From contig JALFLM010000129.1 of NCBI GenBank assembly GCA_022774705.1, forward strand, positions 22,628-86,627: 64,000 bases of DNA, read 5' to 3'. This DNA is from Lachnospiraceae bacterium. Its GTDB lineage: Bacteria > Bacillota > Clostridia > Lachnospirales > Lachnospiraceae. Positions 43,909 through 55,230 of the stretch are shown in pieces (within the stretch, counting starts at the first letter, position 1; every line of letters begins with the position of its first letter). Position numbers and translations under genes: made by a program. A model generated the notes under the pieces. The model had not been told where the DNA came from. It did not search any database and was given only the letters and a program-made list of their open reading frames with translations.

Positions 43909-46245
43909 ATGATAACACAACATATACTGGTTATGAGAGACTCTGGCGGTGATACTATGTCGGATTCATACGGTGCAGGAGCTGTATCTCCTTTATCCCG
44001 GCTGACACCCGGACAGGAATTTGTGATAGATGCTTTTGATGCTGAGGCCATGGATGAAAATCTCATATGTCGTCTGGAGCACCTTGGTTTTCAGGCGGGC
44101 AATAGAGGAATCTGTCTGTACCGGAATCCCGGGAAGGGCTCCCTGGCATTTCGCATTAATGGCAGTGTGATTGCGCTGCGCGTGGAGGATGCGGCAATGA
44201 TCCGGGCGGTATGTATGGAGAAGGAAAAGGAGAAAACTGTCTGCGTGATGCTCACCGGGAATCCCAATGTGGGAAAAAGTACCGTTTTTAACCGTCTGAC
44301 GGGGCTGCACCAGCACACGGGAAACTGGCCGGGGAAAACAGTGGAGCTGGCAGAAGGCTCCTACTCTTATTTATATCCGGATTCGCATGGGGCTGTTGAC
44401 ACTGTAAAACAGTACCGTGTCATCGATCTGCCGGGTACTTATTCTCTTCAGGCAAGATCGGAGGAGGAGCGTGTTACCGCGGATGCTCTGAAAGCGCGGC
44501 TGGCGGATGTGGTTGTTGTGGTGTGTGATGCCTCCTGCCTTGAAAGGAGCCTTCGATTTGCTCTGGAAGTCAGGGAAATGTGTACGGGGGAGATCCGTGA
44601 AGAGCAGAACTGCAGCAATTTCGGGGATGGAAAAGCGAAGACTTCCGACCGGGATGATTCTGTCAGGAGACCTGTATCTGTGGTTCTGTGTGTGAATCTC
44701 TGCGATGAAGCTGAGAAGAAAGGGTTCACGATTGATTATGAACGGCTGGAGCAGCTGACGGGCTGTCCGCTGGTGAGGACCTGTGCCGCCCGGGGAAAAG
44801 GCATAGAGGATCTGAAAAAAGCCGTAGCGGAATGTACTGCCGGAACATCAATGGAAGCGTGCAGTGCCGGCGCGGCGGAAATTTATTCTCCAGATCGGCA
44901 GAAAGATGCAGAGAATGGAAGACGCAGAGAGATTGCCTGCCGTGCTGCTGAGATTGTAAAACAGACGGTTCAGGTAAAAGATGAAAGATACTGGCACAGA
45001 GATTACAGGATCGACCGCTTCCTGACTTCTCCGGTGACGGGAAGCTTCTGTATGCTGTTTCTGCTTTTTATTCTGTTCTGGCTGACAATTACCGGAGCCA
45101 ACTATCCCTCTGAGTTTTTAGCCTCTCTTTTTAACTGGATGAGTATGAAAATGGAGATACTGCTGAGGGCGGTTCACTGTCCTGACCTTCCTGCAGGACT
45201 GTGGCTTGACGGAATCTGGAAAGTAAGCAGCTGGGTTGTATCGGTTATGCTTCCTCCTATGGCGATTTTTTTTCCTTTGTTCACGATTCTGGAAGATCTG
45301 GGATATCTGCCCCGTGTGGCATTTCATCTGGACGGATGCTTCAAAAAATGTCACGCCTGCGGAAAGCAGGCACTGACCATGTGCATGGGGCTGGGCTGCA
45401 ATGCGGTGGGTGTAACCGGCTGCAGGATTATCGACACGGAAAAAGAGAGGCTGGCTGCTATTCTGACCAATTCCCTGATTCCCTGCAATGGGCGTTTCCC
45501 TGCTCTGATTACCTTGATTACCATGTTCTTTGCGGGAGGCAGCGCTTTTGCCGGCGGACTGGTCATGTGCATGGCGGTTCTTCTGTCGGTTTTTATGACA
45601 TTTCTGGTGACAGCACTGCTTTCGGCCTTACTGAACAGGGGAAAACAGTCATGCTTCATTCTGGAACTTCCGCCTTACCGGAAGCCTCAGTTCGGACAGA
45701 TTCTGATCCGTTCTCTGCTGGATCGGACGATGTTCGTTCTGGGTCGCGCGGTGATGGCGGCGGCTCCGGCCGGTGCGCTGATCTGGCTTCTGGCTAATGT
45801 GCGGATAACCGGAGGAGGTCCGGGCACAGATGCCCGCACACTGCTTTCTGTTATAACCGGGGTACTGGATACGCCTGCAGCCTTCATCGGACTTGACGGG
45901 TCGATTCTGCTTGCCTTCATCCTGGGATTTCCGGCCAATGAAATCGTACTGCCGGCTATTCTGATGTGCTACCTGGCACAGGGCAGTCTGGTGGAGATAC
46001 CGGCATTGGGACAGCTGAAAGCTCTGCTTCTTGCCAACGGGTGGACCATGGAAACAGCGCTGTGTGTACTGGTGTTTACCCTGTTTCACTGGCCTTGCGC
46101 CACCACCTGCATGACGATTCACAAAGAAACGGGAAGCAGGAAATGGACTGCTGCGGCATTTCTGATACCAGCGGCTTGCGGATGTGTGCTGTGCGGGGGG
46201 ATTCATCTTTTCTTCTCCCTGCTGGATGGATACTTGCTTTTTTGA
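43909..46245 (+). CDS. feoB: ferrous iron transporter with N-terminal FeoA-like domain fused to FeoB
   Basis: FeoA-like RLTPGQEFVIDAF...LEHLGFQAGNRGICLYRNP; FeoB G1 GNPNVGKSTVFNRLTG; CMGLGCNAVGVTGCRIIDTEKERLAAILTNSLIPCNGRFP. Confidence 0.94.
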   Translation: MITQHILVMRDSGGDTMSDSYGAGAVSPLSRLTPGQEFVIDAFDAEAMDENLICRLEHLGFQAGNRGICLYRNPGKGSLAFRINGSVIALRVEDAAMIRAVCMEKEKEKTVCVMLTGNPNVGKSTVFNRLTGLHQHTGNWPGKTVELAEGSYSYLYPDSHGAVDTVKQYRVIDLPGTYSLQARSEEERVTADALKARLADVVVVVCDASCLERSLRFALEVREMCTGEIREEQNCSNFGDGKAKTSDRDDSVRRPVSVVLCVNLCDEAEKKGFTIDYERLEQLTGCPLVRTCAARGKGIEDLKKAVAECTAGTSMEACSAGAAEIYSPDRQKDAENGRRREIACRAAEIVKQTVQVKDERYWHRDYRIDRFLTSPVTGSFCMLFLLFILFWLTITGANYPSEFLASLFNWMSMKMEILLRAVHCPDLPAGLWLDGIWKVSSWVVSVMLPPMAIFFPLFTILEDLGYLPRVAFHLDGCFKKCHACGKQALTMCMGLGCNAVGVTGCRIIDTEKERLAAILTNSLIPCNGRFPALITLITMFFAGGSAFAGGLVMCMAVLLSVFMTFLVTALLSALLNRGKQSCFILELPPYRKPQFGQILIRSLLDRTMFVLGRAVMAAAPAGALIWLLANVRITGGGPGTDARTLLSVITGVLDTPAAFIGLDGSILLAFILGFPANEIVLPAILMCYLAQGSLVEIPALGQLKALLLANGWTMETALCVLVFTLFHWPCATTCMTIHKETGSRKWTAAAFLIPAACGCVLCGGIHLFFSLLDGYLLF

Positions 46246-46293
46246 GAAAATTTCGTTACTATGGAATAGAACAAAGAGAGGTAAGCTGGAATT

Positions 46294-47481
46294 ATGGCTG
46301 ATTTAAGAGACTATATAAAATGGCGCGGAGATCTGACTTTTGAGCAGTCTCCTTTTAATGAGGTGGATAACCTGATTTTTTCATATATTGCGTATATGAA
46401 TTTTTCGGGAATTGTGCCGGAAAATACCAGAGATGATCCCGACGGTGATACAGGAAATGGTACCGGCGATGATACAGGGAATGCTGCCGGCAATGATGCG
46501 GAGAAAGCTCCGGGCAGGATTACGATACGGGAGGCTTCAGAACGGTTCTGGGAGCTGCACACGGAGCAGGAGGTCCTTGACAATCCCACAATGACCAGAC
46601 CGCTTCCGTTCGTATTCCGGGATCTGGCCGCTTCCAGACGGTTCGGCAATCTGTATCTCTCCGATTACAGAAATGAAATTGATGAGGATTCCCGGAAGCA
46701 GTTTGCTGCAATCCGGATCCATCTGGGAGAGAACCGGTATTATCTGGCATTCCGTGGTACTGATGAGACGATGGTGGGATGGCAGGAGGATTTCAATATG
46801 GTCTGTATTCCTGAAGTACCATCGGAAAAACGTGCTGTGGAGTATCTCCTGGAGGCTATGCAGCGCCGGGAAAGACCCGGAGAAGAGAAACCGGAATTTT
46901 ATATCGGAGGCCATTCAAAAGGCGGCCATCTGGCCGTTTATGCGGCTGTACACTGCTATGAACGGTTTCGGGACCGGATTATTCAGGTATTCAACAATGA
47001 CGGACCGGGGGTCAGCGCAGCCATTGCAGCCGGGGAAGCTTATCAGAAAATGCTGCCGCGGCTGGTATCTTACGTTCCGGAGCAGTCCTTTTTCGGACTG
47101 ATGCTGATACATGAGGAGACCACATACACCGTAAAAAGCAGCCGGTCAGGACTGATGCAGCATGACTGTCTTTCATGGGAGGTTCTGGGGACGGAGTTTG
47201 TCAGGGTTCACGGCGTCAGCGCCCAGAGCAGAAAAACCAATGACGGGCTGAAAAAATGGCTGGAAGGTCTTACCCCGGAAGAACGGCAGAAAATTACGGA
47301 ACTGATCTTCGGCTCTTTTTCTCTTGCCGGTATTCGGAATATAGGGGATTTTGCCGCTCTGACGCCGAAAAAGCTTTATGATATGGTGTGTAACTTAAAA
47401 GGCATGGATGCAGAGCAGAAAGCTCTGGTGAACAGAGCCTTCCGTCTTCTGATCCATGCCTTAAAAGGAAAAGAAAAGTGA
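46294..47481 (+). CDS. DUF2974-type (Mbeg1-like) alpha/beta hydrolase-like protein
   Basis: YYLAFRGTDETMVGWQEDFNM; GGHSKGGHLAVYAA lipase-like nucleophile elbow. Confidence 0.88.
   Translation: MADLRDYIKWRGDLTFEQSPFNEVDNLIFSYIAYMNFSGIVPENTRDDPDGDTGNGTGDDTGNAAGNDAEKAPGRITIREASERFWELHTEQEVLDNPTMTRPLPFVFRDLAASRRFGNLYLSDYRNEIDEDSRKQFAAIRIHLGENRYYLAFRGTDETMVGWQEDFNMVCIPEVPSEKRAVEYLLEAMQRRERPGEEKPEFYIGGHSKGGHLAVYAAVHCYERFRDRIIQVFNNDGPGVSAAIAAGEAYQKMLPRLVSYVPEQSFFGLMLIHEETTYTVKSSRSGLMQHDCLSWEVLGTEFVRVHGVSAQSRKTNDGLKKWLEGLTPEERQKITELIFGSFSLAGIRNIGDFAALTPKKLYDMVCNLKGMDAEQKALVNRAFRLLIHALKGKEK
46444..46491 (+). repeat. 24-bp in-frame tandem repeat encoding an acidic/Gly-Asn linker
   Basis: GGTGATACAGGAAATGGTACCGGC / GATGATACAGGGAATGCTGCCGGC. 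Confidence 0.85.
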
Positions 47482-47495
47482 CGATTCAACCGGTA

Positions 47496-49406
47496 TTACT
47501 GGTTTTTGGTCTTCTTCTTTTTCTTGTCTTTGTCTTTGTCCTTTTTACGTTTCTCTTTTGCCTTATCAGATACACCGGAGGGATCCTCGATTACCGGTTC
47601 TGTCTCCGCCGGCCCGGGAACCGGAGTTTCTTCCGGATACACGATGGAATCCATGCTGTACTTTGCAGCATACAGATCGTAAGCATTCTGATAGGTTTCT
47701 CCGCCGTGGTGATGCATCTGGTACTGGTATTCATGGGTGTCGAGGCCGCCCTTCTGAGCTGTCTGAATCTTGTTCAGCGCGATATTGGAACAGTGGTCGG
47801 AGATTCGTTCCAGGTTATTCAGAAGTTCCACAAAAGAGATACCACTCTGTATATTGCATTCATTATTCATCAGACGCTCAATATGTTTATCCTTCAGACC
47901 GGCCTGAAGCTCATCGATAACCTCTTCCAGAGGCTCTACCTGAAGCGCCAGATTCAGATCTCCGGTCTCCGTAGCCTGGACAGTGGTATTCAGAATGTCT
48001 GTAACAGCTTCGCAGATCATCTTCAGTTCTCCAAGGGCACGGGCTGAGAAGCTGACTCCGTTTTCATGGTCGTAAATGGCAACTTCCATAATATTGACAG
48101 CATGATCGCCGATACGCTCCAGATCGACCAGACTGTGAACCATTTCGCTGACGCGCAGGTTGTCCCTGTCGGTAATATCCAGCTGGTTGATGCGGACAAG
48201 ATAGTTGCTGACGCTGCTTTCGTATTTGTCCAGGAGCTGTTCGCGCTCGTTGATTTTGGCAATCACATCTTCCGAATAATTCTCGAACAGCATCAGAGAG
48301 TCACGGAAGCTTTTGTGAGCAAGATGAGCCATGGTAATGATAGCTTTGCGGCACTGTTCGATAGCCAGGTTGGGAGAAGTCAGCAGATGCTCGTTCAGAG
48401 AATCGAGAACCTTTTCTTCACCGGTGGTTTCGTCATCTTTGATAACCGCGTAGGCAAATTTGATAATAAAGTTAACACAGGGAAGCAGAATGAGACCTGT
48501 AACCAGATTGAAACAGGTGTGGAAATCTGCGATATTACCACGGTTTACAGTAGCGGTCCAGCAGTTAAATCCGAACAGTGACTGATATCCGTAGATGGCA
48601 GCCATGAAAATAAGCATACCGACCACGTTGTTGGTTACATCGATCAGCACGGCGCGCTTTGCAGGTTTTTTGCCGCCGATGCTTGCCAGAATAACGGTAA
48701 TGCACTTACCCACATTCATACCCAGGATAACGGGAACCATAACGTTGAAACGGATGGCACCGGTGGAACTGAGAGCCTGAATGATACCGACAGATGCAGA
48801 GGAGCTCTGCAGGAGAGCGGTAATGGCTGCACCGAGAAGAACGCCGAGAACCGGGTTGTCAAACATGAGAATCAGTTCCTGGAACCAGGGCATCTCCTTC
48901 AGGGGAGTCAGTGTATTCTCCATGGTACTGATACCGAAGAAGATCATACCGAGACCGAGGAAAAGGCTGCCGATATCCTTGCGCTTCCGGTCTTTGCAGA
49001 ACAGGATCAGGAAGGCGCCGATGGCAATCAGCACAGGTCCGAAGGAGGAGGGTTTCAGCATGGAAATGAGGATGCTTCCTCCACCCAGGTCTCCCAGACG
49101 GAGAATCTGAGCAGTGACCGTCGTACCGATATTGGCACCCATGATGACGGGAACTGCGTTGGGAAGACTGATGATTCCGGCATTTAAAAGTCCGAGAACC
49201 ATAATGGTAGTGGCAGAAGAACTCTGAATCACTGCGGTTACACCGGTACCCAGTAATATACCTTTAATACGGTTGCTGGTAAGTTTTTCCAGCAGTTTTT
49301 CAAGGCGTGCACCGGCAATTTTTTCGAGGGCGGTGCTTAAGAAATTCATACCGAACAGGAACAGACCGATCCCTGCCAGCAGAGGCAGAAAGTCAATAAG
49401 ATTCAT
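47496..49406 (-). CDS. Na/Pi cotransporter family protein with C-terminal PhoU-like domain
   Basis: GMNFLSTALEKIAGARLEKLLEKLTSNRIKGILLGTGVTAVIQSSSATTIMVLGLLNAG repeat QSSSAS; PhoU-like helical C-terminus. Confidence 0.93.
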   Translation of the reverse strand: MNLIDFLPLLAGIGLFLFGMNFLSTALEKIAGARLEKLLEKLTSNRIKGILLGTGVTAVIQSSSATTIMVLGLLNAGIISLPNAVPVIMGANIGTTVTAQILRLGDLGGGSILISMLKPSSFGPVLIAIGAFLILFCKDRKRKDIGSLFLGLGMIFFGISTMENTLTPLKEMPWFQELILMFDNPVLGVLLGAAITALLQSSSASVGIIQALSSTGAIRFNVMVPVILGMNVGKCITVILASIGGKKPAKRAVLIDVTNNVVGMLIFMAAIYGYQSLFGFNCWTATVNRGNIADFHTCFNLVTGLILLPCVNFIIKFAYAVIKDDETTGEEKVLDSLNEHLLTSPNLAIEQCRKAIITMAHLAHKSFRDSLMLFENYSEDVIAKINEREQLLDKYESSVSNYLVRINQLDITDRDNLRVSEMVHSLVDLERIGDHAVNIMEVAIYDHENGVSFSARALGELKMICEAVTDILNTTVQATETGDLNLALQVEPLEEVIDELQAGLKDKHIERLMNNECNIQSGISFVELLNNLERISDHCSNIALNKIQTAQKGGLDTHEYQYQMHHHGGETYQNAYDLYAAKYSMDSIVYPEETPVPGPAETEPVIEDPSGVSDKAKEKRKKDKDKDKKKKKTKNQ

Positions 49407-49756
49407 TTGCTTTCCCTTTCTTCTGGAAACTGCCGGTATGTCTCAGAAACTGCCCGCAGTTCCGGATATAAAATGTTTCAGTTTACACAAAATTTACCGG
49501 TTTTTTACAAAACCTTTGCGTACCTTTTAAATTTACATTTTTTGACGCCATATTGCAAGAAGAAATTGAGAAAAGTGTGAAGAAAGTTTCATCTTTGACG
49601 AATAGATGGGGAAAAGAGAGAAAAATCCCTGCAGACTTTGTGAAAAATCAACAGGGATTTCAGCTGTCCTTTTTCAGGATGCTTTCTTTCAGCCGCTTCA
49701 GTTCGGGCAGCATAATAGATAACATGGTGACATAGCAGGCGGCGCCGCCTGGTACA

Positions 49757-50995
49757 TCAGTAAAGCGGATATTTATCGGTGATGGATTTTACAATGGCAG
49801 CAGCCTTATCACGGGAGCCTGAAGGATCTTTCAGAGTCATGGCGATGGCATCTGCCACCAGAACCATATCTTCCTCTTTCAGGCCACGGGTGGTTGCAGC
49901 CGCTGTACCGAGGCGCACACCGCTGGTTACGGAAGGTTTTTCCGGATCATTGACAATGGCATTTTTATTGCAGGTAATATTTACCTGATCCAGAAGCTCT
50001 TCAGCAGCCTTGCCGGTGATGCCGGTTCCGCGCAGGTCCAGCAGCATCAGATGGTTGTCGGTGCCGCCGGAGCACAGCTTGAAACCGTGTTCCATGAGAC
50101 GGTTTGCCAGAGCCGAGGCGTTGGCCACGATCTGCTTTGCATATTCGGTAAAGGAAGGATCCAGTGCTTCCTTCAGGCATACTGCTTTGCCGGCGATGAC
50201 ATGCATGAGGGGACCGCCCTGAATACCGGGGAATACGGCTTTGTCAAATTTGAACTTTTCATTCATCTCGTTGCTGGACATAATCATGCCGCCGCGGGGA
50301 CCGCGCAGCGTCTTGTGAGTCGTGGTAGTGGTAACATGAGCGTAGGGAATAGGGCTCATGTGCTGACCGCCGGCTACCAGACCTGCGATGTGAGCAATAT
50401 CTGCCATCAGATAAGCCCCTGCTTCGTCGGCAATTTCGCGGAATTTTTTGAAATCAATGGCACGTGGATAGGCGGATGCACCGCAGACGATCAGTTTCGG
50501 GCGGGCTTCCAGAGCAATCCGGCGTACATCTTCGTAATCGATCACACCATCATCATTGACGCCGTAAGGCACCACATTAAAATATTTACCGGACAGATTG
50601 GCACTGCTGCCGTGGGACAGGTGGCCGCCGTGATTCAGATTCATTCCCATGACAGTGTCACCGGGGTTTAAAATGGCAAAAAATACTGCCATATTGGCCT
50701 GTGCGCCGGAATGAGGCTGCACATTCACATATTCACAGCCGAACAGCTTTTTAGCCCGTTCTCTGGCCAGATCTTCCACAACATCTACATGAACGCATCC
50801 TCCGTAATAACGGTGTCCCGGGTAGCCTTCCGCATATTTGTTGGTCAGCGGACTGCCCATGGCAGCCATGACAGCCTTACTTACAAAATTCTCGGAAGCA
50901 ATCAGCTCGATATTGCTGTTCTGTCTTCCGATTTCCTTCTGAATTGCCTCAGCAACCTCAGGATCTGTCATTACAACTTCATTAAAATCATACAT
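49757..50995 (-). CDS. glyA: serine hydroxymethyltransferase
   Basis: [53 protein letters not shown]; likely start MYDFNEVV at 50995 (ORF track starts further upstream). Confidence 0.98.
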   Translation of the reverse strand: MYDFNEVVMTDPEVAEAIQKEIGRQNSNIELIASENFVSKAVMAAMGSPLTNKYAEGYPGHRYYGGCVHVDVVEDLARERAKKLFGCEYVNVQPHSGAQANMAVFFAILNPGDTVMGMNLNHGGHLSHGSSANLSGKYFNVVPYGVNDDGVIDYEDVRRIALEARPKLIVCGASAYPRAIDFKKFREIADEAGAYLMADIAHIAGLVAGGQHMSPIPYAHVTTTTTHKTLRGPRGGMIMSSNEMNEKFKFDKAVFPGIQGGPLMHVIAGKAVCLKEALDPSFTEYAKQIVANASALANRLMEHGFKLCSGGTDNHLMLLDLRGTGITGKAAEELLDQVNITCNKNAIVNDPEKPSVTSGVRLGTAAATTRGLKEEDMVLVADAIAMTLKDPSGSRDKAAAIVKSITDKYPLY

Positions 50996-51167
50996 GATTA
51001 CTTTCCTCCCATATAAAAGCAGCCCGAAGGCATTAATCGCGCTGTGCGCAAGTGGTGTCATTATATCACAGACAAATGTCCGTAGCAAGAAAACAAATAC
51101 CTGAAAAATTTTGCATATTATGCGAAAAAACTGGGAAGTTGTTGCAATTTGCAAAGCATAACGGTAT

Positions 51168-51878
51168 TCATTCCTGTCTGAGCCTGAAAAGTTCTTCTTC
51201 GGTCAGCCTTCGGAAACTTCCCTCCGGAAGATTCTCATCAAGGACCAGGCTGCCCATAGTGAGGCGTTTCAGGCCGGTAACTTCACAGCCTGCGGCGTGA
51301 AACATGCGCTTGATCTGGTGGAAACGGCCTTCTCTGATGGTTACCAGTGCTTGATCTTCGCCCAGTGGTTTCAGCTCTGCCGGCAGGGTGATTTTTTCAT
51401 CTCCGATATCGATTCCTTTTCGGAAGGCTTCCACGGTTTCTTCCCTGATCCGGCCGTTCACACGCACAAAATATGTTTTATCCACATGGCGGCGGGGGGA
51501 CAGGAGGCGGTGTGACAGCGCCCCGTCATTAGTGATCAGGAGAAGACCTGTGGTGTCCTTATCCAGTCTTCCCACGGGAAACAGATCGGGCCGGCGGTCT
51601 CCGGGCGGGAGCAGATCAAGGACAGTACGATCATGATTGTCCCGCGTGGCAGATACAACGCCTGCCGGTTTATTCAGCATATAATAGACTTCCTGCTGCG
51701 AAGAAACTTCCTTTCCATCAAAACAGACCCGGTCGGAGGCCGGGTCTATTTTAAACTCAGGTTTTTTTACCATTTCTCCGTTTACAGAAACAAGACCCTT
51801 TTTCAGCAGCTGCCTGACCTCTGAACGGGTTCCCAGCTGTGAGTCTGCCAGAAATTTATCTAAACGGATCGATTTCAA
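51168..51878 (-). CDS. RsuA-family 16S rRNA pseudouridine synthase
   Basis: [31 protein letters not shown]4 domain; [37 protein letters not shown]. Confidence 0.93.
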   Translation of the reverse strand: MKSIRLDKFLADSQLGTRSEVRQLLKKGLVSVNGEMVKKPEFKIDPASDRVCFDGKEVSSQQEVYYMLNKPAGVVSATRDNHDRTVLDLLPPGDRRPDLFPVGRLDKDTTGLLLITNDGALSHRLLSPRRHVDKTYFVRVNGRIREETVEAFRKGIDIGDEKITLPAELKPLGEDQALVTIREGRFHQIKRMFHAAGCEVTGLKRLTMGSLVLDENLPEGSFRRLTEEELFRLRQE

Positions 51879-51880
51879 GA

Positions 51881-53722
51881 TTAATTCTCACTTTCAGGTG
51901 CCGTTTCTTCTGCAGCTGTTTCAGCAGCATCTGCATCAGTGGCTGTGGTTTCCAGGAACAGTTCTTCCAGCTGCTTCGGATCAACCGGTGAAGGTGCCTC
52001 GGACATCAGATCAGAAGCATCTTTTACCTTGGGGAAGGCAATTACTTCACGGATGCTGTCGGAGCCGGTCATCAGCATGATCATACGGTCCAGGCCGTAT
52101 GCCAGACCTGCGTGAGGCGGAACACCGTATTTGAATGCGTTGATCAGGAAACCGAACTGATTGTAAGCCTGCTCCTTTGTAAAGCCCAGTGCTTCAAACA
52201 TCTTTTCCTGAATGTCAGACTGGTGGATTCTGACAGAACCGCCGCCCAGTTCCACGCCGTTTAATACGATATCGTATGCTTTTGCACGTACACGACCGGG
52301 ATCGGTGTCGATGTACTGCAGATCCTCTTCCATGGGCATGGTAAAAGGATGATGCATGGCAACATAGCGGTTTTCCTCCTCGGAATACTCAAGGAGAGGG
52401 AATTCGGTGATCCATACGAAACGGAATTCATTATTGCCCTCCAGAATGCCCAGATTTTTAGCCAGTTCCAGACGGAGTGAACCCAGAATGTTGCAGACAT
52501 TCTTCTCTTTATCGGCAGCGAAGAACAGCAGATCGCCGGCTTTTGCGTTCATGGCATCGGCCAGAGCCTGAATTTCCTCCGGTTTCATGAATTTGGCGAA
52601 AGGACATTTGATGGTGCCGTCTGCATTGATCTGCATGTAAGCCAGACCTTTTGCGCCGATACCTTTTGCAAAATTCACATAGGCATCGATCTTCTTGCGG
52701 CCCAGACTTCCCTGACCTTCCACATTGATACCGCGGACAACGCCGCCTGCTTCCAGTGCACTTTTGAATACAACAAATTCACAGTCCTTTACGGTTTCGG
52801 ATACATCCCGGATCTCCATGCCGAAACGAAGATCGGGCTTATCGGAACCGAAACGTGCCATGGCTTCCGCATAAGGCATACGCTGGATGGGAAGCTGTAC
52901 GTCCACACCGCATACTTCCTTAAATACCTTCTGCAGCAGCCGTTCGTTAACATCGATAACATCGTCGATGTCAACAAAGGAGAGCTCCATATCGATCTGG
53001 GTAAACTCGGGCTGTCTGTCGGCACGCAGATCCTCGTCACGGAAACATCTTGCAATCTGGAAATAGCGGTCATAGCCGGAGCACATCAGCAGCTGCTTGA
53101 AAATCTGGGGTGACTGGGGCAGTGCGTAGAAGCTGCCGGGATGAACGCGGCTGGGAACCAGATAGTCCCGGGCACCTTCCGGTGTACTCTTGCACAGCAT
53201 GGGTGTTTCAATCTCCAGAAATCCCTCCTGAGTCATGAAATTGCGCACCAGAGTGGTAACCTGGCTTCTCAGCATCAGATTTCTCTGGAGATTGGGGCGG
53301 CGCAGGTCAAGATAACGGTATTTCAGACGGACTTCATCCCTGGTGCTGCAGTTCTCTTCAATGGGGAAAGGCGGTGTCTGTGATTCGGAAAGGATGCGCA
53401 GATCCTTTGCGATAATCTCGATACTGCCGGTTGTCATATTGGGATTGACTGCGCCGGAACGTTTTTCCACGGTACCGGTAACAGCAATTACGTATTCATT
53501 TCTTAACTGGCCGGCACGGGCAAACCCCTCGGCGCCGGTGGTTTCTTCGCTGAAAATCAGCTGCAGCAGACCGGAACGGTCTCTTAAATCGATAAAGATC
53601 AGGCTGCCCAGATTACGTCTCTTCTGGACCCAGCCCATAACAGTAACAGTTTCGCCGATGGCAGCATTGACCGTCTCGGCGCATCGATGGGTTCTGTGCA
53701 ACCCGCTCATAGATTCAGCCAT
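51881..53722 (-). CDS. aspS: aspartate--tRNA ligase
   Basis: [63 protein letters not shown]. Confidence 0.98.
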   Translation of the reverse strand: MAESMSGLHRTHRCAETVNAAIGETVTVMGWVQKRRNLGSLIFIDLRDRSGLLQLIFSEETTGAEGFARAGQLRNEYVIAVTGTVEKRSGAVNPNMTTGSIEIIAKDLRILSESQTPPFPIEENCSTRDEVRLKYRYLDLRRPNLQRNLMLRSQVTTLVRNFMTQEGFLEIETPMLCKSTPEGARDYLVPSRVHPGSFYALPQSPQIFKQLLMCSGYDRYFQIARCFRDEDLRADRQPEFTQIDMELSFVDIDDVIDVNERLLQKVFKEVCGVDVQLPIQRMPYAEAMARFGSDKPDLRFGMEIRDVSETVKDCEFVVFKSALEAGGVVRGINVEGQGSLGRKKIDAYVNFAKGIGAKGLAYMQINADGTIKCPFAKFMKPEEIQALADAMNAKAGDLLFFAADKEKNVCNILGSLRLELAKNLGILEGNNEFRFVWITEFPLLEYSEEENRYVAMHHPFTMPMEEDLQYIDTDPGRVRAKAYDIVLNGVELGGGSVRIHQSDIQEKMFEALGFTKEQAYNQFGFLINAFKYGVPPHAGLAYGLDRMIMLMTGSDSIREVIAFPKVKDASDLMSEAPSPVDPKQLEELFLETTATDADAAETAAEETAPESEN

Positions 53723-53791
53723 AATACTTCCTCCTGCGGCGGCACGGAGGCCGCCGGCTATATCATCTCATATGCTTTTACTTATCTGTTT

Positions 53792-55039
53792 TTATCTGCT
53801 GAAAAATTCGCGGAAGGTTTCGTAGCCGTCTTTTGCAAGCTGTTCCTTCTGGAATTTCTTGTTCTTATTCATGGTTACGACCAGCACGCATTTGCCCTGT
53901 GCTCTTTCTTCTGCCGCTTCCTTCATGATCTGGCAGAGCTTTTCAGCGGGCATCTTTTTCTCAATCAGGTAGGCAATCTTTTCCGACTGACCGGGCACCT
54001 GGAAGCCGTGATCCATCAGCAGTGTGACGATTCGTTCAAAACCGATGGAGAAACCGCAGGCGCAGGTCTCCTTGCCTGTGAATTTGCCGATCATACGGTC
54101 GTAGCGGCCGCCGCCGGCAACAGAGCTGCCGAAATCAGGCATCTCGATTTCGAAAATAGTACCTGTGTAATAGGACATACCTCTTACCAGTGTGGGATCA
54201 AATACGATATCATATGCGGTGGCCTGTGTCTGTTTTACACTGGACATGATGGTTGTCAGGCTTTCTGCTGTTTCAGCAGCCAGACAGTCACCCAGTTCTT
54301 CCTTCAGCCAGCCTACAGGATCTTCCTGATTCTCCAGTTTTGTGAACAGATCAAGATATCTGTCGATGGAAACAGGATCGAATCCGCTTTCCATCAGCTC
54401 ATTCTTCACACCTTCAAGGCCGATCTTGTCCATCTTGTCCAGAATGATGAAGATTTTGTCATAGGATTCTTCTGAAAAACCGCTCCATGATGCCATGGCT
54501 TTCAGCACACCGCGGTCGTTGATGCGGACCTTGAAGTTGTCAAACAGCTTACCCAGCAGTGTGGTGGTAGCTGTGATCAGTTCGATCTCAGCCAGACAGG
54601 TGGGATCGCCCAGAATATCGATATCACACTGATAAAACTGACGGAAACGTCCCTTCTGGGGGCGCTCTGCTCTCCATACCGGTCCGATCTGCAGTGCTTT
54701 GAAAGGAGCAGGCAGCTGATTGGAGTTGTTGGAGTAGTAGCGGGACAGAGGAACGGTCAGATCGTAGCGAAGACCGCCGTCTACCAGATCCTGCTCGCCG
54801 GAAGCAGTTTCAAGATTCAGCTTTTCGCCGCGCTTTAGGATCTTGAAAATCAATTTTTCATTGTCACCGCCCTGTTTGCTGCAAAGATTTTCAATGTGTT
54901 CAACACAGGGGGTTTCTATCGGGGTAAAGCCGAAGCTTTTATATGTTTCCTTGATCAGACCGATTACGTAATCCCGGATCTGCATCTCCGCGGGCAGAAT
55001 ATCTTTCATACCGGTAACCGGTTTTTTAACCATAGCCAT
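53792..55039 (-). CDS. hisS: histidine--tRNA ligase
   Basis: GMKDILPAEMQIRDYV; GPVWRAERPQKGRFRQFYQCDIDILG; GRYDRMIGKFTGKETCACGFSIGFERI. Confidence 0.97.
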   Translation of the reverse strand: MAMVKKPVTGMKDILPAEMQIRDYVIGLIKETYKSFGFTPIETPCVEHIENLCSKQGGDNEKLIFKILKRGEKLNLETASGEQDLVDGGLRYDLTVPLSRYYSNNSNQLPAPFKALQIGPVWRAERPQKGRFRQFYQCDIDILGDPTCLAEIELITATTTLLGKLFDNFKVRINDRGVLKAMASWSGFSEESYDKIFIILDKMDKIGLEGVKNELMESGFDPVSIDRYLDLFTKLENQEDPVGWLKEELGDCLAAETAESLTTIMSSVKQTQATAYDIVFDPTLVRGMSYYTGTIFEIEMPDFGSSVAGGGRYDRMIGKFTGKETCACGFSIGFERIVTLLMDHGFQVPGQSEKIAYLIEKKMPAEKLCQIMKEAAEERAQGKCVLVVTMNKNKKFQKEQLAKDGYETFREFFSR

Positions 55040-55050
55040 AAGTTTTCATG

Positions 55051-55067
55051 CCACTCAGAATGAGTGG
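55051..55067 (-). promoter_or_regulatory. hairpin between the Shine-Dalgarno and start codon of hisS
   Basis: Minus strand AAAGGAGAGT CCACTC attct GAGTGG catgaaaactt ATGGCTATGG. Confidence 0.55.
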
Positions 55068-55230
55068 ACTCTCCTTTCATGATATTTATCCTATTGCCAT
55101 CAATCTATAAATTATAGTAAAAATACAGAAGAGATGCAAGGGGGAAATGAAAAAATAGCACGGATTCAGCTTTTTTTGAAAAGAGAGATATGAATTCCCC
55201 GGCCCGAAGCTCTGAACAGCCTGTCCTCCA

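Noticed and set aside
43909-46245. FeoA-FeoB fusion as a novelty
   Set aside because: FeoA-FeoB fusions are already known in bacteria; annotated but not counted as a discovery
49600-49756. Short minus-strand reading frame ...VPGGAACYVTMLSIMLPELKRLKESILKKDS after glyA
   Set aside because: No start/SD of appropriate strength and no recognizable family; could be chance. A stem AAATCCCTG/CAGGGATTT there is more simply a glyA terminator
50996-51160. Possible ZTP or glycine riboswitch upstream of glyA, and N-terminal extension of glyA in the ORF track
   Set aside because: No matching conserved core motifs seen; the extension [10 protein letters not shown]... is non-homologous leader, with the true start at MYDFNEVV
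55040-55230. T-box leader upstream of hisS-aspS
   Set aside because: No AGGGTGGNACCGCG antiterminator motif or T-box stem pattern found
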